The notes beneath the pieces were generated by a model. The model was not told the origin of the DNA, made no database searches, and saw nothing but the letters and a program-made list of their open reading frames with translations. Below, piece after piece: positions 34,799-46,800 of a DNA stretch of 64,000 nucleotides (position 1 is its first letter; each line of letters begins with the position of its first letter). The DNA comes from Pestalotiopsis fici W106-1. Its lineage: Eukaryota; Ascomycota; Sordariomycetes; Amphisphaeriales; Sporocadaceae. The stretch lies in contig NW_006917091.1 of assembly GCF_000516985.1 (NCBI RefSeq), positions 1,750,977-1,814,976 of the forward strand. The letters run 5' to 3'. Position numbers and translations under genes: made by a program.

Positions 34799-36052
34799 TT
34801 ACACTACCAGGTTTGCAAGAACAAACTCTGGAAATTGTGTCTGCAAGGTATTCGTAATATTTTCAACCTCTTCGGCCAAACCTTGTACGTTGGAGTCCCA
34901 CCGCCGCATCTCCTTGCCTACCGTCACTTCAGCCCTACCACTGCCCTTCTCGCCCGATGCCTCTCCGCCCTCGAACCAGATAATCTCGTCAATCTGATCA
35001 ATCCTGGCCACCAGTCTTCCCTGCTCGATCATCTTGGCCGTGGTGTCCTCTGCCTTTTCCGGATCGAGACCGAGTAGCACACCCAGTGCCTCAAAGCCAA
35101 TGTTGCTGTAGAGGCGCGAAATGCCCAGCAAATTGTGTTCAACCACGGCCTTTGCGAGGACTGTGGATCCATCCGACGTGGTGGCGAGTTGATGAGGAGA
35201 CAGACTCTGGGCAAACTTGTCAACCTCGTCCCGGGAGAGTAGGCGGTCAAAGAACATCTTTTCGAGAATGCCAAACTCCTCCAGGTTGGCAGCGCGCTCG
35301 TCCTTGAACAGTCTTCCAAGCGCACGGCTTCGCATTGGACCAGCCGGTGCCAGAATGGCGCACTTGATAGCCATGCTCAGGGTGAGCAGACGCTCGTCTT
35401 CGGAGACGGCCGTCGAGAAGCTGATTTCATGGTACGCCTGACTTGCCGACAAGAATGAACGCTTGGCATCTTGAATGCGAGCCTGCGAAAGCTTGAAGTG
35501 TAGATTCAAGGCGGGATCGCTGACTGTGTAGATGATGTTCTTGAGCTTGTTGAGGTAGGTCTCTGCAGTGGTGGTGTCGTCGACTTCGAGGTAGTTGCGC
35601 ACGATGCGTATCCAAATCTTGGCGCGGTCTTCATTGGTCACCTTGCGCTGAGCGCTGTCGAGAGGAATCTCGGCCAAGATTTTTGCAGCCTCCAGGTTGT
35701 CCTCATTATGTTCGTGTCCATCCGCAATCAAAAACCTAATATCGGCGGCTTGATCGTGGAAGGTGGATTGCTGGTTTGCGAGCAATTCGAGCATGTATTT
35801 GCCGATTTCGATGGACAGGTTGGCGTTGTTGAAGTCCTTTAAAACAGTGGTGAAGTCGGAGACTAGCTGCCGGAGCGCCACGATACTGATAGAGCCGCCG
35901 AATAAGGCATCGACTATGGCTCTGAGGTCAACCGAGATGGACGAGGGTGACGATATGCTCTTGACGCTCTTGATGAGGGATTCAAAGGCAGCTGCTTGAT
36001 CGGGCGAGGACTGCGCCGTGGCTATGGCGTCGGCTACAGGCTTTGAAGCCAT
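34799..36052 (-). CDS. csn4: COP9 signalosome complex subunit 4
   Basis: Single exon of 417 aa. The protein is largely helical (TPR-like/HEAT-like repeats: IWIRIVRNYLEVDDTTTAETY, LNLHFKLSQARIQDAKRSFLSASQAYHE), followed by a PCI domain from about residue 210 to 370 (LTLSMAIKCAILAPAGPMRSR, MFFDRLLSRDEVDKFAQSL, HNLLGISRLYSNIGFEALGV, MIEQGRLVARIDQIDEIIWF). These are the conserved CSN4 segments. CSN4 (CsnD in Aspergillus) is a scaffold subunit of the COP9 signalosome, which removes Nedd8 from cullin-RING ubiquitin ligases; in fungi the complex affects development, light response and secondary metabolism. The C-terminal helix (QGLAEEVENITNTLQTQFPEF) fits the subunit bundle. Length is normal for the family. 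Confidence 0.95.
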   Translation of the reverse strand: MASKPVADAIATAQSSPDQAAAFESLIKSVKSISSPSSISVDLRAIVDALFGGSISIVALRQLVSDFTTVLKDFNNANLSIEIGKYMLELLANQQSTFHDQAADIRFLIADGHEHNEDNLEAAKILAEIPLDSAQRKVTNEDRAKIWIRIVRNYLEVDDTTTAETYLNKLKNIIYTVSDPALNLHFKLSQARIQDAKRSFLSASQAYHEISFSTAVSEDERLLTLSMAIKCAILAPAGPMRSRALGRLFKDERAANLEEFGILEKMFFDRLLSRDEVDKFAQSLSPHQLATTSDGSTVLAKAVVEHNLLGISRLYSNIGFEALGVLLGLDPEKAEDTTAKMIEQGRLVARIDQIDEIIWFEGGEASGEKGSGRAEVTVGKEMRRWDSNVQGLAEEVENITNTLQTQFPEFVLANLVV

Positions 36053-37647
36053 GCTGAATGAATGTACGGCGTGAACGTTGCTTACGAGGCTGTCGGTTTT
36101 CCGGGGGGTTATGGTTGAAAATATGACAGTCTGATGTGTCTGGTCCGTTCGAGTTCACGTTGTTTGGGCAGGTCCGTTTGCAAATCGAGGTCGAGGTTCA
36201 GAGGTGTAATCAATCAGTGAGAGCTTGCTTGCCTGCACCTGCTCTGGTTGCACACCTGTTTTTGGCCCGAATGCGGGGGAGCTCTTTCCCAGGTGGGAAC
36301 CCTTTGCCTGAGACGTACGCTGCTGGCTTTCGTTTTGGCTGGCTGCCTGGCTTTTTGAGCCTCCTCTTAGCGGCTCCGTGCTGCCAGGGTTGTTTTATGC
36401 TTAGCGCCTGGATAATTCCCTTGGCCTTTGCGGGGTGCATGTGATTGAATATAAATGCTCCACCTGCGGGCTGCAATCTGTGCAAAGACAATGACTCTGA
36501 ACTGCACCCATCAAGAAGATTTATCTCCTTCTTCTTATGATGATATGAGTATTTACTCATCAGTCAAGTTTACTAATCATTCCTCTCTTCTGCTAACTCC
36601 CTCGGAGGTGCGGGCGGCCGAATATGCTCAATGTTAGACGCATGCCAATAGATCTACTCTATAGATATACTCTGATACCCTCCTTATCCTGCTGCCGTGC
36701 CTGACCCTTTTGTCCTACCACACTTTTCTTTCTTTTTTCTTTGCTTCTCTCCATGCAAGTCTTACACACAATGCCGCGAATTCATCCCTGCGTCAAATAT
36801 ATGATTTACTGTTGAAAATGGACTTGTATACTACAACTAGAACCCACCTGTAACAGAATCACGCCAAGCTCAAGAACATCCCCCCTGGGTTGCGTATGTT
36901 GATAGGGCAAAATGGAAAGGACGTCATTGCTACCCTATAAACAAACCATACAGGAGCTCTTGGAGAGAGACACTGACCATTAATGTATCGCGTACATAGA
37001 AATTCAAGTATACCTAGATGGCCCCGGCAAAAGTTTCACGCCGCTTTCTAGAGTGATGAGAGCAAAGACAAGGAGAAGACAAGCTGAAAAGAATAGAACG
37101 AAAACAAACCAAAGTCACCAGAAACAAGCTTGAGCCCTGTCAAACGCGGTATGCCTAACTCGCAGGAACCTGCAGTGGTACGCAATCAGCAGCCGACTAA
37201 TCAAGGCACACATGGTTGCATGAAACTCTATTGGCTACCTCTAATGTCGGATATTTTTCGTGGCCAAACAAAATTCACAAAACGCTGCATGAGAAGAATG
37301 CTGGATCAATTTCATATTCAATTTTGACTCCCAAGCCATGAATGCTTTAAAAGGTTCAAATATGCCCATGTGTAGAATGCTAAGCTATGCTGGTTCCCGT
37401 GAAAACGCCCATACGCCATGCCTTCCCAATGCGTTTTGAGGCCTACCAATGACCCAATATCAAGGATCCAGAACCAATGCATTATAAAATAAAAAGAAAC
37501 AGGTTAAAAAAAAAGTGTGGGTTTCGCGCCATCCCCAGCTCATCTAAAAAGTCGGAGGCCGTTGTCGCATTGCATTATGCGCCAGAGCTTGTCAGGGCTT
37601 GGTGGATCCGAGGCCTCTGATTTCACAAGTCGTTTGCCATAGACGTC
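36053..37647. other. intergenic region
   Basis: Holds the csn4 promoter side (36053 onward) and the 3' flank of the gene at 37648. No supported coding region. Confidence 0.5.
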
Positions 37648-38979
37648 CTAAGCCGCTGGTCCAGGTGTGGTAGAAATTGGCTGAATTGTTGCTGTACGCG
37701 AGAGCTCTTCAGTGCCCGCCTTGTTTGCATCCTCAGGGTGCGAGGCCAGGTCGGACACGTTCCTGTAAGGGGAGCCTACACGCGCAGGGCGATTTCCCTT
37801 CAATGTCGACTTCCGTGTCGGACTAGCCTTCTCGCTGCTTGGCCGGGAACTCTTGATTGTTTGGAGTTTTGGTCGGCGGGCTGCTCGCGTCGATTGACGG
37901 TCCGAGATTGGGCTACCGCGGTAGAACTCTTCATCATCAGATGAGTCGATGTCGGGTGTCACGGGTGTTCTGACGCGACTGCGCCGCTTCTGTTTCATGA
38001 GCTCGTCTGATAAATCAGAAGACTCCAACGAGAGACTTCTACTCCGTGCGCTTCGCTGGCTGAGCGCGCCCCGACTCGAGGATGTATTTCGCCTCTGGTT
38101 CGAAATCGTACGAGATGCGAGTATCAGTTCGATCTCTGTGGGCAACTCTCCACTCCGCAGCTTGGCATCAATCATTTTCTCCTGAACCTGTCTGCCCAAG
38201 GGCGGACCATTGCTAGCAACTGTTCGCCTGCTTGCTTGACTGGCGCTCCTGCTGACGGGTACCTTGCCTTCCATAACCTTGGCGGATGGTGGAGGCTGTA
38301 GCATCCACTTGGCAGCATTCTTGTTCTTCGGGCGCTGACTAACAATCGGAGGGTGATAGTCATTCACTGGAGGGTGTCTTGCTGGAGCGTAGAAATCTAC
38401 CCTGTCCGCATCAGTGACTTCTTTGGGTTCCTTGGCCAGAGCTTCCAAGGCATCCAGCATGCGGCCGGCCGACGTTCCAGCGTGTTTAATAGCGTCCATG
38501 AGCCTATGGCCAGCCTGGGAGAACTCCCCTCTTCCCCAAAGTTCCTCATCCTCACGCTGATATCTCTTCTTGTTCCAGTCATCTGACCATGTTTTCGATA
38601 ACGTAGAGTCGGTATCTTCTGGTACAACAGTCGGACTGCTGCCAATATGGGTCATACCAACGGCTATGCTGCTATCTGTCGTGCTTCGACTGTCCCGTCC
38701 GGCGCTGTTCAGGGCCCTCTGGCTAGTGTTCTTGCTGGTTTGTGTAGACTTTTTGCTGGGCAAGCTGGGGCCCATCATAATTTCTTCATTCCAGTATGGA
38801 TTCGTGTTGAAAGGATCCGGCTGCTGGTACAGATGCGGGTTTTCTGCCTGTATTCTTTGCTTCTCCTCCCGGTCCTTGATCGCCTGCTTCTTGGACTGGC
38901 GATGCTCCCTTGCTTGTGCACATGGTGTGCAAGCGCATATGTAGAAGATGGCAGACTGAACGGCCACCAGAAAAGACAT
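37648..38979 (-). CDS. 443-aa Ser/Arg-rich hypothetical protein with N-terminal hydrophobic segment
   Basis: Single exon from ATG 38979 to TAG. The first 22 residues (MSFLVAVQSAIFYICACTPC) are hydrophobic and Cys-containing and could be a signal anchor or uncleaved membrane segment. A charged helix follows (REHRQSKKQAIKDREEKQRI), then ENPHLYQQPDPFNTNPYWNEEI, which looks conserved. A helical block near residues 160-180 (HRLMDAIKHAGTSAGRMLDALEAL) is the only other ordered-looking part. The C-terminal half is low complexity with RS/SR motifs (RSARSRSLSLESSD) and Lys/Arg patches. I do not recognise the family. Its upstream region is unusually long (nearly 3.9 kb) and contains a (TG)19 tract. Confidence 0.8.
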   Translation of the reverse strand: MSFLVAVQSAIFYICACTPCAQAREHRQSKKQAIKDREEKQRIQAENPHLYQQPDPFNTNPYWNEEIMMGPSLPSKKSTQTSKNTSQRALNSAGRDSRSTTDSSIAVGMTHIGSSPTVVPEDTDSTLSKTWSDDWNKKRYQREDEELWGRGEFSQAGHRLMDAIKHAGTSAGRMLDALEALAKEPKEVTDADRVDFYAPARHPPVNDYHPPIVSQRPKNKNAAKWMLQPPPSAKVMEGKVPVSRSASQASRRTVASNGPPLGRQVQEKMIDAKLRSGELPTEIELILASRTISNQRRNTSSSRGALSQRSARSRSLSLESSDLSDELMKQKRRSRVRTPVTPDIDSSDDEEFYRGSPISDRQSTRAARRPKLQTIKSSRPSSEKASPTRKSTLKGNRPARVGSPYRNVSDLASHPEDANKAGTEELSRTATIQPISTTPGPAA

Positions 38980-40096
38980 GGTGAAATTGGGTATGCGAGC
39001 TCAGGATGGTCGACTTGAGGGTTGCCCAATGGCCCGACGAGACACCTTACTGAGTCGATAACCAATCTGTTCCAGTTTGTATTGTGCGAGGCATACGGAA
39101 TCAATTGCTCAGCCCTTTAGGAAACGTTACAATTCGAGGCGGCGAAGTAGAGGACCGCTTGCCAAACAATCGAGTTTCGTTGTATGTGGCCCAAAGTCAA
39201 GAATGGCGGTTCGACTGCAAGCTAAAATGGTGTGATCGTATCTATAAGTCGCTTGCTCGTATTGAGGGGAAATGGGTAGCGGTCCAGCCAGCCAGTGGTC
39301 TCGTGGGAAAGGAATGAAGAAGTCGCAGGATTGTTATGAAATCCAAAATAGCACCAGGCAACGCACAATCGACGATCAATGTAGGACGAATGCAGGTGGG
39401 AAACGTCAAGCCAACAATAAGGTTCGGCGGAAGGAGAGAGAAAAAAAATTGGGCAGCGTCTTTCTTCGAGAGTCGGATCGAAAGGAGAGGAGGGCGAGAA
39501 GCAGTTTGATTTCCAAATTGGTTAACAAGGTGGGCGCCAGGGATGCACAATCAATCGTCTTAGTGTAAAGCCAGTGTGGTGCTACCAATCGGACACGGAG
39601 TGCCAATCTAAGGAGAAACGGCTTTCTCGGCAAGCTGGTGCGTGTGTAATGGTAATGTGTGTAGTGTAGTGCAGTGCTGAGTGTGTTAAAAGAGCGTCGC
39701 CCGACGACGATATGGGGGACGAGAGCTGGGAGTTCCTAACAAAGGGAAATGGAGAATGAGAAGCAGAGGTGGGGAAACAATGGGACAGCTAATGCAAGTA
39801 AATTGAGACAGTCGGTTCCGTATTGAGGATCCGGCCCTTGATGGCGGGATAGTGAAGACGCCGCGCAAGTCCGCAGGCCCGCTTGCTCAGCTGGGGTTGG
39901 TTGTTGCAGCAGGGCAGGCAGTCGTAAGATGTACTGCTAAGGTAGTATTGGCAGCAGGTGATGTGCTCTTGAGTGGTTGTTTGTTTAACAAAAAAGGTGT
40001 GTAGAGAAAAGATGACTTGATGGTCAGAAGAAGGAATGAGGAAGCGTGGCGATGTAAAAAAGAGTGTCTGTGTGTTTGTGTGATTAAGGTTGTCCG

Positions 40097-40139
<43 letters not shown>

Positions 40140-42867
40140 GGGTGACGGAAAGAAGAGGATCAGATGCCTGGGCGGCGATCATCTGTTTGCTGCGTGCTGG
40201 TGCGTGGGCGTTGGTGTGTTCCTCCAAAAGCAGGCAAATGCAATGTAGGTACAGTAATGTTGGAGATCAAATCGGGACTAGCTATGCGGCATGCGCGCGT
40301 TGCATGTTCTATTATGCATATGGGCTGATTTAATGCCAGAAAAAGGTGCGCAGCTGCCCTTTTCTGTCTCTGTTTCTAGCAAGCCGCCGCAGCAATTGAT
40401 AAGAAGAAACTCAATTGCAAAGAGGGACAGATGGAATGGGAACCGTCTCAGACTCGGCAATGGTTGGTAATAGCAGCCAGTTGTGGTTGGGGGGATGGAT
40501 ATCCTAATCGAAGAGGGGCAACCAAATGCATGGAGCTTTGGCTCCTACTGCAGCTCATATGCAGGTCGCAGATGCATTTGAACCTCTGCCACGGGAATTT
40601 CCAAACAGAGGAAAGGGACGAAAAAAGGGGACCGGGACCCCCCATTTTCAAAAAAGCAAGACCAACCACCAAGAAGCCCAAGACCACACCCAATCTTGCA
40701 TTCGAATCTCTTTGCGCCATGTAGGTACGAGGTGCACATTTCAATTTTCGCAGGGTCTCAACAGTCAGGGCCTGTCCGACGTCCATCTACGGGTTAGTAT
40801 GTGGCTGCTCCCATGTTCCTTTCCCATTAAACCTGCCAGAGATAAAGAAAACGGATCCGTTTGGTCAGGGGTTTCAGGTCCCGATTCACTCTATTAATGA
40901 ATGCGATCCGCCTTTTACTATGTATTGGCAAAACCAGCCAATTGCCCCTCAGCTAAGCCTCCGCCAGACGGACGCCAAGAGCCCCGCCATTTTCGAGGAA
41001 ATCTCCATGGCCCCTTTGGCCCCGGCGCTGCCTTGAACTTACTTCAGGGATTTGAAAACGGCGGACTATCCTGGGCACCGTCACATTATTCCCCGCTGGG
41101 AATTGCGTGGGCAGATCCCAAGTTCAAAAAGAAAAGATCAGTCCGTCATCATTGCCAATTCTCGCCCATAGTTTGGTGCGTCTTCTACTAATAGCAAGAC
41201 CGTTCTCTTTTCCCGTTTGCCCAATTTCTTCTAGAAACTCGCTCGAAGGTTAACGGGTAATGATAGATGGTTCTAGTCAAGCGGAAGAGGCGCAAAGGTT
41301 TCATCGACTGTTGCTTGGTTTTGCGACTCTACGGTGTCAGCCGGACGCTGAATTCCCACAATCTCCCACCTGGTTGTCATTTTGACATCATGACGATCAC
41401 ACGCCCATCTCCGCTGCACCCCGTGTAAACTCTGCAGTGATCAGCGAATGACTATAAAGAAGGGGACTGGGCAGGCTGGGAGTCCGCTGTTTGCTCACAC
41501 CGACAACTGCACAAGAAAGGAGACCAGATTCAAAATCGGTGGCTGATTGAAACTCTGTCTAAGCAATGACCCAAAGGTTGGACGAGATGAGTGTCTCGTG
41601 ATCTGGCTACGATTATATGATTGATCTCTCTAGTTAAATTGTTCATACTCTGTACAATGCTCGCCAAGGGTCAGCTGACCAATAATTTTACCTCTAGCCA
41701 GGAAGGCTATTTCTTCATGACACCCGCCCGGTCCGCCGATCTTTACTGCGCGTTGGAAGGCTATCTTGGCCTGTCTGTGGCCCAGCGCCTGCTTTGGCGG
41801 CCAGGACAACTAACGGCAGAGAATAGAGCAGCCTAGGATCTCCCGAGCTGGAAATGCTGTCATATCTTCAAAAGCCGGGAGCATTTGATCGATCTCAAAT
41901 TGCGAACCGCATTGGCTATACCGCACAATACATGAAACAGTTAATCACCTATAAGTCTGGCCTCACCTAGGTCATCTCGTGTTGAGTTCACTTGCTGACA
42001 CCAATTATTTAAAGAAAAAAAGAAGTGTTGTACATAATAAGTATTTACTCCGCCATCGGCCCAAATACAGCCCTCGGCTTTGGTTGCTGACATACAGTGC
42101 TCGACCACAAGCAGACGACCTTTGGTGGACGATTCGAATATCGGATTTTTGTAAAGCCGGCCAATCATTACTTGCCTGATGTCTGCTGTTCGAGGCTCTG
42201 CGACGATACTAAGTATCATTATCGCCATCCGCTTGTGGTGGATACCTGAGTCAGCTGAGCACCGTCTGACATGTGGAAGCAAAAAAAAAATCATAAGGGC
42301 TCCGACGGCCCTGCCGGTCGGTCTCTTCTCTTCAGATAACAATACTGATAAGCATATTGCTTTGCAAGCCCGAAGTTGCCGACAAGGCTGATGGTGATGG
42401 TTACCCTCTTTTCTTCATCATCTCAAAGTAAGTATACATATGGCCCTCGGGCCCTGGTGATTCGAGGTGGGCCATTTCCCCGTGGGCTCAAGAGACGGTC
42501 AGTTCCTCGAAAGACCCGCTCTCTGAGAAAAAACTGGATCGCCTCAGCTTCACGATAACGACCATGAGTAGTGAAGCCCCCCAGACCGGCCACATTCTTC
42601 CTAATTCTAGAGATCTGATTGAACCGCTATTGTGGGCTGGCGGCTTGTTACCGAGCCGAGGCTATTGCCACATGCCAGTGCGCTGACATCGCATTGTCAT
42701 GGTCATGATTTTTTTTCTTCTTCCTTTTTTCTTTGTCCGCTTATTGAATTTGCACTTTTTTTTTCTCTTCCAGATATTTATACTGCGCACTCTAGAGATC
42801 GTCCAATTCATCTTATATGTTTCTGCCGTAATCGATACCCCATTTCCTTTTTTCAGATTCTCTCAGT
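38980..42867. other. gene-poor divergent region of 3.9 kb
   Basis: Lies between the divergent 443-aa gene and the haem peroxidase, so both promoters are here. Contains the microsatellite described separately. The last 170 bp before 42868 are T/C-rich. No coding region was recognised. Confidence 0.5.
40098..40135 (+). repeat. (TG)19 microsatellite
   Basis: Uninterrupted TG dinucleotide tract of 38 bp, preceded within 60 bp by shorter GTGT-containing sequence. It lies about 1.1 kb upstream of the 443-aa gene. Confidence 0.97.
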
Positions 42868-43896
42868 ATGCCATCAAGTAATCCACCAGCGCCGTCTTCG
42901 GCCCAACTCGAAGAGGTGAAAGATGCCGTGCGCGCGCTGCTTCACCAGCCAGAGTACGACGATGGCTCTGCTGGCCCAGTCCTCGTACGCCTCGCATGGC
43001 ACTCTGCTGGCACATACGATGCCGCCTCCAAGACGGGTGGCTCCAACGGCGCCGGCATGAGATACGAGAAGGAGGGCGGCGACCCGGCCAATGCCGGCCT
43101 CGCCCACGCCCGGGCCTTTTTGGAGCCCGTCAAGGAAAAGTTCCCCTGGATCACGTACGCAGATCTCTGGTGTCTGGCCGCCGTCGTGGCCGTCAAGGAG
43201 ATGGGCGGGCCCGAGGTCCAGTGGCAGGGCGGCCGAACCGACTTTACCGACGACAGCAAGGTGCCGCCGCGGGGTCGGCTGCCCGACGCCGCCCAGGGTT
43301 CCGACCACCTGCGGCACATCTTTTACCGCATGGGCTTCAACGACCAGGAGATCGTGGCCCTGTCGGGCGCACACAACCTCGGCCGCTGCCACGGCGACCG
43401 CTCCGGCTTTGAGGGCAAGTGGGTAAACCAGCCCACCCGCTTCTCGAATCAGTACTACCGACTGCTGCTGCAAAACGACTGGAAGAAGAAGAAGCTGGCC
43501 AATGGCCTCGAGCAATTCGTCTACGTGGACGAGGAGATTGAGCTCGAGGAGGGCGAGGAGCCCGAGGAGCTCATGATGCTGCCGACCGACATGTCGCTCC
43601 TGTCGGACGCGGCGTTCCGGCCGTGGGTGGAGCGCTACGCCAAGGACAAGGACCTCTTTTTCGCCCACTTTGCCGCCGTCTTTGGCAAGCTTTTGGAGCT
43701 GGGCCTTGTGCGCGACGCTAGCGGCAACATTGTCAATGAGGAGAATGTCGAGGGCGGATACCAGAGCGCCCCCAAGAAGAGCGACACGGCCGACACGCCC
43801 CGCGACCAGGGCAAGGGCCAGATTGGCCACGAGGCGGCTCCTCTACAGAAGGAAAACGAGAAGTTCCAGAAGAGAAAGGACGGTGCAAGGCTATGA
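42868..43896 (+). CDS. class I haem peroxidase, cytochrome c peroxidase-like, without mitochondrial presequence
   Basis: Single exon of 342 aa. The distal site is RLAWHS (Arg41, Trp44, His45). The proximal His is His169 in [11 protein letters not shown], with Trp185 (GKWVNQ) and Asp241 ([10 protein letters not shown]) aligning with the Trp191 and Asp235 that yeast CCP uses for the radical site and haem ligand network. These residues mark the CCP/ascorbate-peroxidase superfamily, which reduces hydrogen peroxide. The N-terminus ([20 protein letters not shown]) lacks an Arg-rich presequence, so it resembles the cytosolic CCP2-type paralogue rather than mitochondrial Ccp1. The C-terminus is a charged extension after GGYQSAPKK. 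Third codon positions are almost all G or C, unlike most neighbours; this also opens a long spurious antisense frame. Confidence 0.93.
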   Translation: MPSSNPPAPSSAQLEEVKDAVRALLHQPEYDDGSAGPVLVRLAWHSAGTYDAASKTGGSNGAGMRYEKEGGDPANAGLAHARAFLEPVKEKFPWITYADLWCLAAVVAVKEMGGPEVQWQGGRTDFTDDSKVPPRGRLPDAAQGSDHLRHIFYRMGFNDQEIVALSGAHNLGRCHGDRSGFEGKWVNQPTRFSNQYYRLLLQNDWKKKKLANGLEQFVYVDEEIELEEGEEPEELMMLPTDMSLLSDAAFRPWVERYAKDKDLFFAHFAAVFGKLLELGLVRDASGNIVNEENVEGGYQSAPKKSDTADTPRDQGKGQIGHEAAPLQKENEKFQKRKDGARL

Positions 43897-46800
43897 TGAA
43901 ATAATCAAGACCCGGCAGAAAGAGAGCGCCGAGAAACTAGAGTGGTACATGATGTGCCTAACAGAGGCGCGTATAGACTTATGGAAGTAGAGATCAAAGA
44001 CGAGGCTCTAGAGATAGAATAGATTATACAGGCCAGACGGCTGGATACCAGGATTAAGACCACTTGAGAGACAAGTGGGTTGATCTATATATATATAAGA
44101 CGTGGTACAAAGCACCTTGAATACACCAATTGCAGTACAATAGTTGGACAGCATGAACTTGATCGCCACAAAGTCTGAATTGGGTATGTTCTTTCAAGAT
44201 CAAAGCGCAATCGTAGGTCGATGCTTATCCTTGGAACGGAAGCTTTCAATCTCCACAAATTAAGACAAGAGTGATCGAAAGGTTATGATCAGTATACCAC
44301 GATTATGCAAATATTTTTCAGAAGCAGTTTGGCGGCAATGTCAGGCTTGAATTTACGCTATTCAGCTATGTACAGATCAAGAGAATCCAGCGTCATCCCA
44401 CTTGAATAGAAATCCCGCACCTGCTGCCGCCCATTGTCAAAAGGTTTCCGTCCACCCGTCCGCAGTAGAAACACTCGAGCCCGTGTTCCATTCTGGGGAC
44501 CCCTGGGCCTACAGATATGACATTTTTATCGAGCCGAGGGCCTTTGAGGCAGCCGTTGGCCGCCGAAGCGGATGACTGCCTACAGAGAGACGCGACCAGC
44601 CCGGCCCCGGACTTTTCGAAGGTCTTTTTCACACATCATGCTCTCACCCTGCATCTCCTAAGATTCTCCGACTCGCAGAGAAGGTGGACGCTTGTCGTAA
44701 TGAGGGTTGGATTCTCCTGGGCCGAGTCCCAGACGCTGGCTCCGGAGCATAGTCGCTTCTCTGCCGTAGCTCACGGACGCACCAAGTAGTCGGTTGTTGT
44801 CTGTTGATGCGTCCGATCCAGCAGGACAGCGCTAACTATCGCGCTTATCTCCTTCAGAAAGAACCCAAGCATGATGGCGGCCACCTAGATTGCAGGAGGG
44901 TATTCCTACACCTAGGTGATCTGACAGCTCAATCTCAAAAAACTCTGAGCAGCCGTCACACTGCTCAGCATTACCAATCAATTATGCCCTCGATGGCGCA
45001 ACCTCCACGTATCCCGTGGCAGGGGTTGGATTTCAATTGACACAGAACGACGCGATTTCCCGCCCCTTGGCATCGAACTTGGGCCATGGGCGCGGAAAAT
45101 CCGTCGCCTTCCATCTGGCTGAAGTCTTTACCTTCAGCCATGTAGGAACAACTCGATAGATGCTGTGTACAAATTTCAGAGACCAGAACGATGAACTCCG
45201 ACGGCGTGTGGGCAGTTTAAGGTCTTGCCCAGGACGAATGCAACCCGTCAAAGACTAGTTTTCTATCAAGGAGTGAGTGGACGAAACAAATAAATCAGCC
45301 GCGGACTTCCGACTTACTTGGTACCATGCCTAAACCTGTGAAGCTCCCAATGCCCGCAACTCCTTCTATGCCAGATGTTTGCGCGCGCGCTTCCACACAT
45401 GAAAGAGATATCTCTGCCTTGCTCATGCAAATTGTCATTCATGGACCTCATTTTTGCTTCTCTTGCAAATTGTCCGGCGACACTCATTTTTGCCCTGTTC
45501 CTGCAAGATTTTCCTCAGTGCTGTCTATGATTCTTGAATACCAAAACGCCTAGGGTTCATGCACCTGAAAGCAACAAATTAGCATGAGACTCACAAGGAG
45601 GTGACCATATCATTGCATACCATCTGCGGCGATCGCGCGCCGTCTCCTCGAGCCGTGTCCATCGCGGGAATCTAATTCTCATGCAAATCATGCATATCAT
45701 TCATGCTGGCGACGTGGGGGCTTCGTCGCATCCAGCAACTCGTAAGCATTTCCATATCGTCATGCTCAGATCGTGATGTCGGGAAAGGGCTGTATTCCAC
45801 GACTTCCTGGGCAGTTTAACGTCATACCGAGGACGCCAAAGGGCAACCGCTGTGCTGCCACCAAGAGGGCAGTTTAATGTCCATACCCAGGACCCAGAAG
45901 GCAGTTTATTGTCCATACCCAGGACCCAAAAGGCAGTTTACTCGTCATGCCCAGGACGAAGGGGGAAATTTGGAAGTTGAACAGATTCCATGGATTTGGT
46001 AGTCCGGATTGATCAGGGACAATGACGACAACGGGCTCACGAACATGGCAGCCGTAATCTCAATAATGATATTGTGCACGAAACACACGGAATGACCTTT
46101 GTGCTAACCCGGTACATTGAAGATGAAATGACAAACACAAGGCAAACGAAAGCCGTGATATATGAAAGAGACGTTTGAAACACCTTACCACACCTACTTG
46201 TACAATCTGCAAATATATCACGGACAGATCATTGTGGAATTGCGCCAAAGAGCGCTTGTGCCTAGCATGGCAACTTGGAAAGTCATGGTCATCTCTTTGT
46301 GTTTGGCACAGAAGAAATATGTGTAGAAGGAAGAAAGGTACCGATTTACCATGTGATAAGGCGGGCATCATTTTAGGTTACTCTGGGGAAGGGAGATGAT
46401 GTCCACGGGTTCGAGTGGAGTTGGGCGGACCGTTAGTTCTTCCGACTCAGCAATCAAGGCCCGCCCAGGCCACTCCAGCTTCCGCCCAGCAGGTACCTAC
46501 CTAGGAAAGCCTGATGTCGGGCCGCCTCTCGATCCAGCCTCAGAGAAGCAGGTACAGCCACTTTTGAGTGACCTAAAATTTCCAGGGCTGACAGCATTCA
46601 AATGCTAAAAAGTGAGGATATACACGTTACATACATGATTAAGATAGGTATGAATGTCATGCGCCTTTGGCACGCTGGTATTGAGCAGGTTCAACGCCCT
46701 AGCCACAGCACGCAGATCAATTGTCGCGCATGAGATTGTGCATTGTGACTTGCTCTCCTTTTTGAGAGGAGGGGAGGGATTTGGGAGGCTCAGAAAAAAT

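Noticed and set aside
42874..43830. 318-codon open frame antisense to the haem peroxidase
   Set aside because: It is a by-product of the very high GC3 of the sense gene: sense codons ending in G/C remove antisense stops. Its peptide has no recognisable motif, while the sense frame has all peroxidase residues.
46390..46430. Possible tRNA B-box-like sequence (GGGTTCGAGTGG)
   Set aside because: It does not fit the GWTCRANNC box at the last position, and no A box or acceptor stem pairs with it at the required distance.
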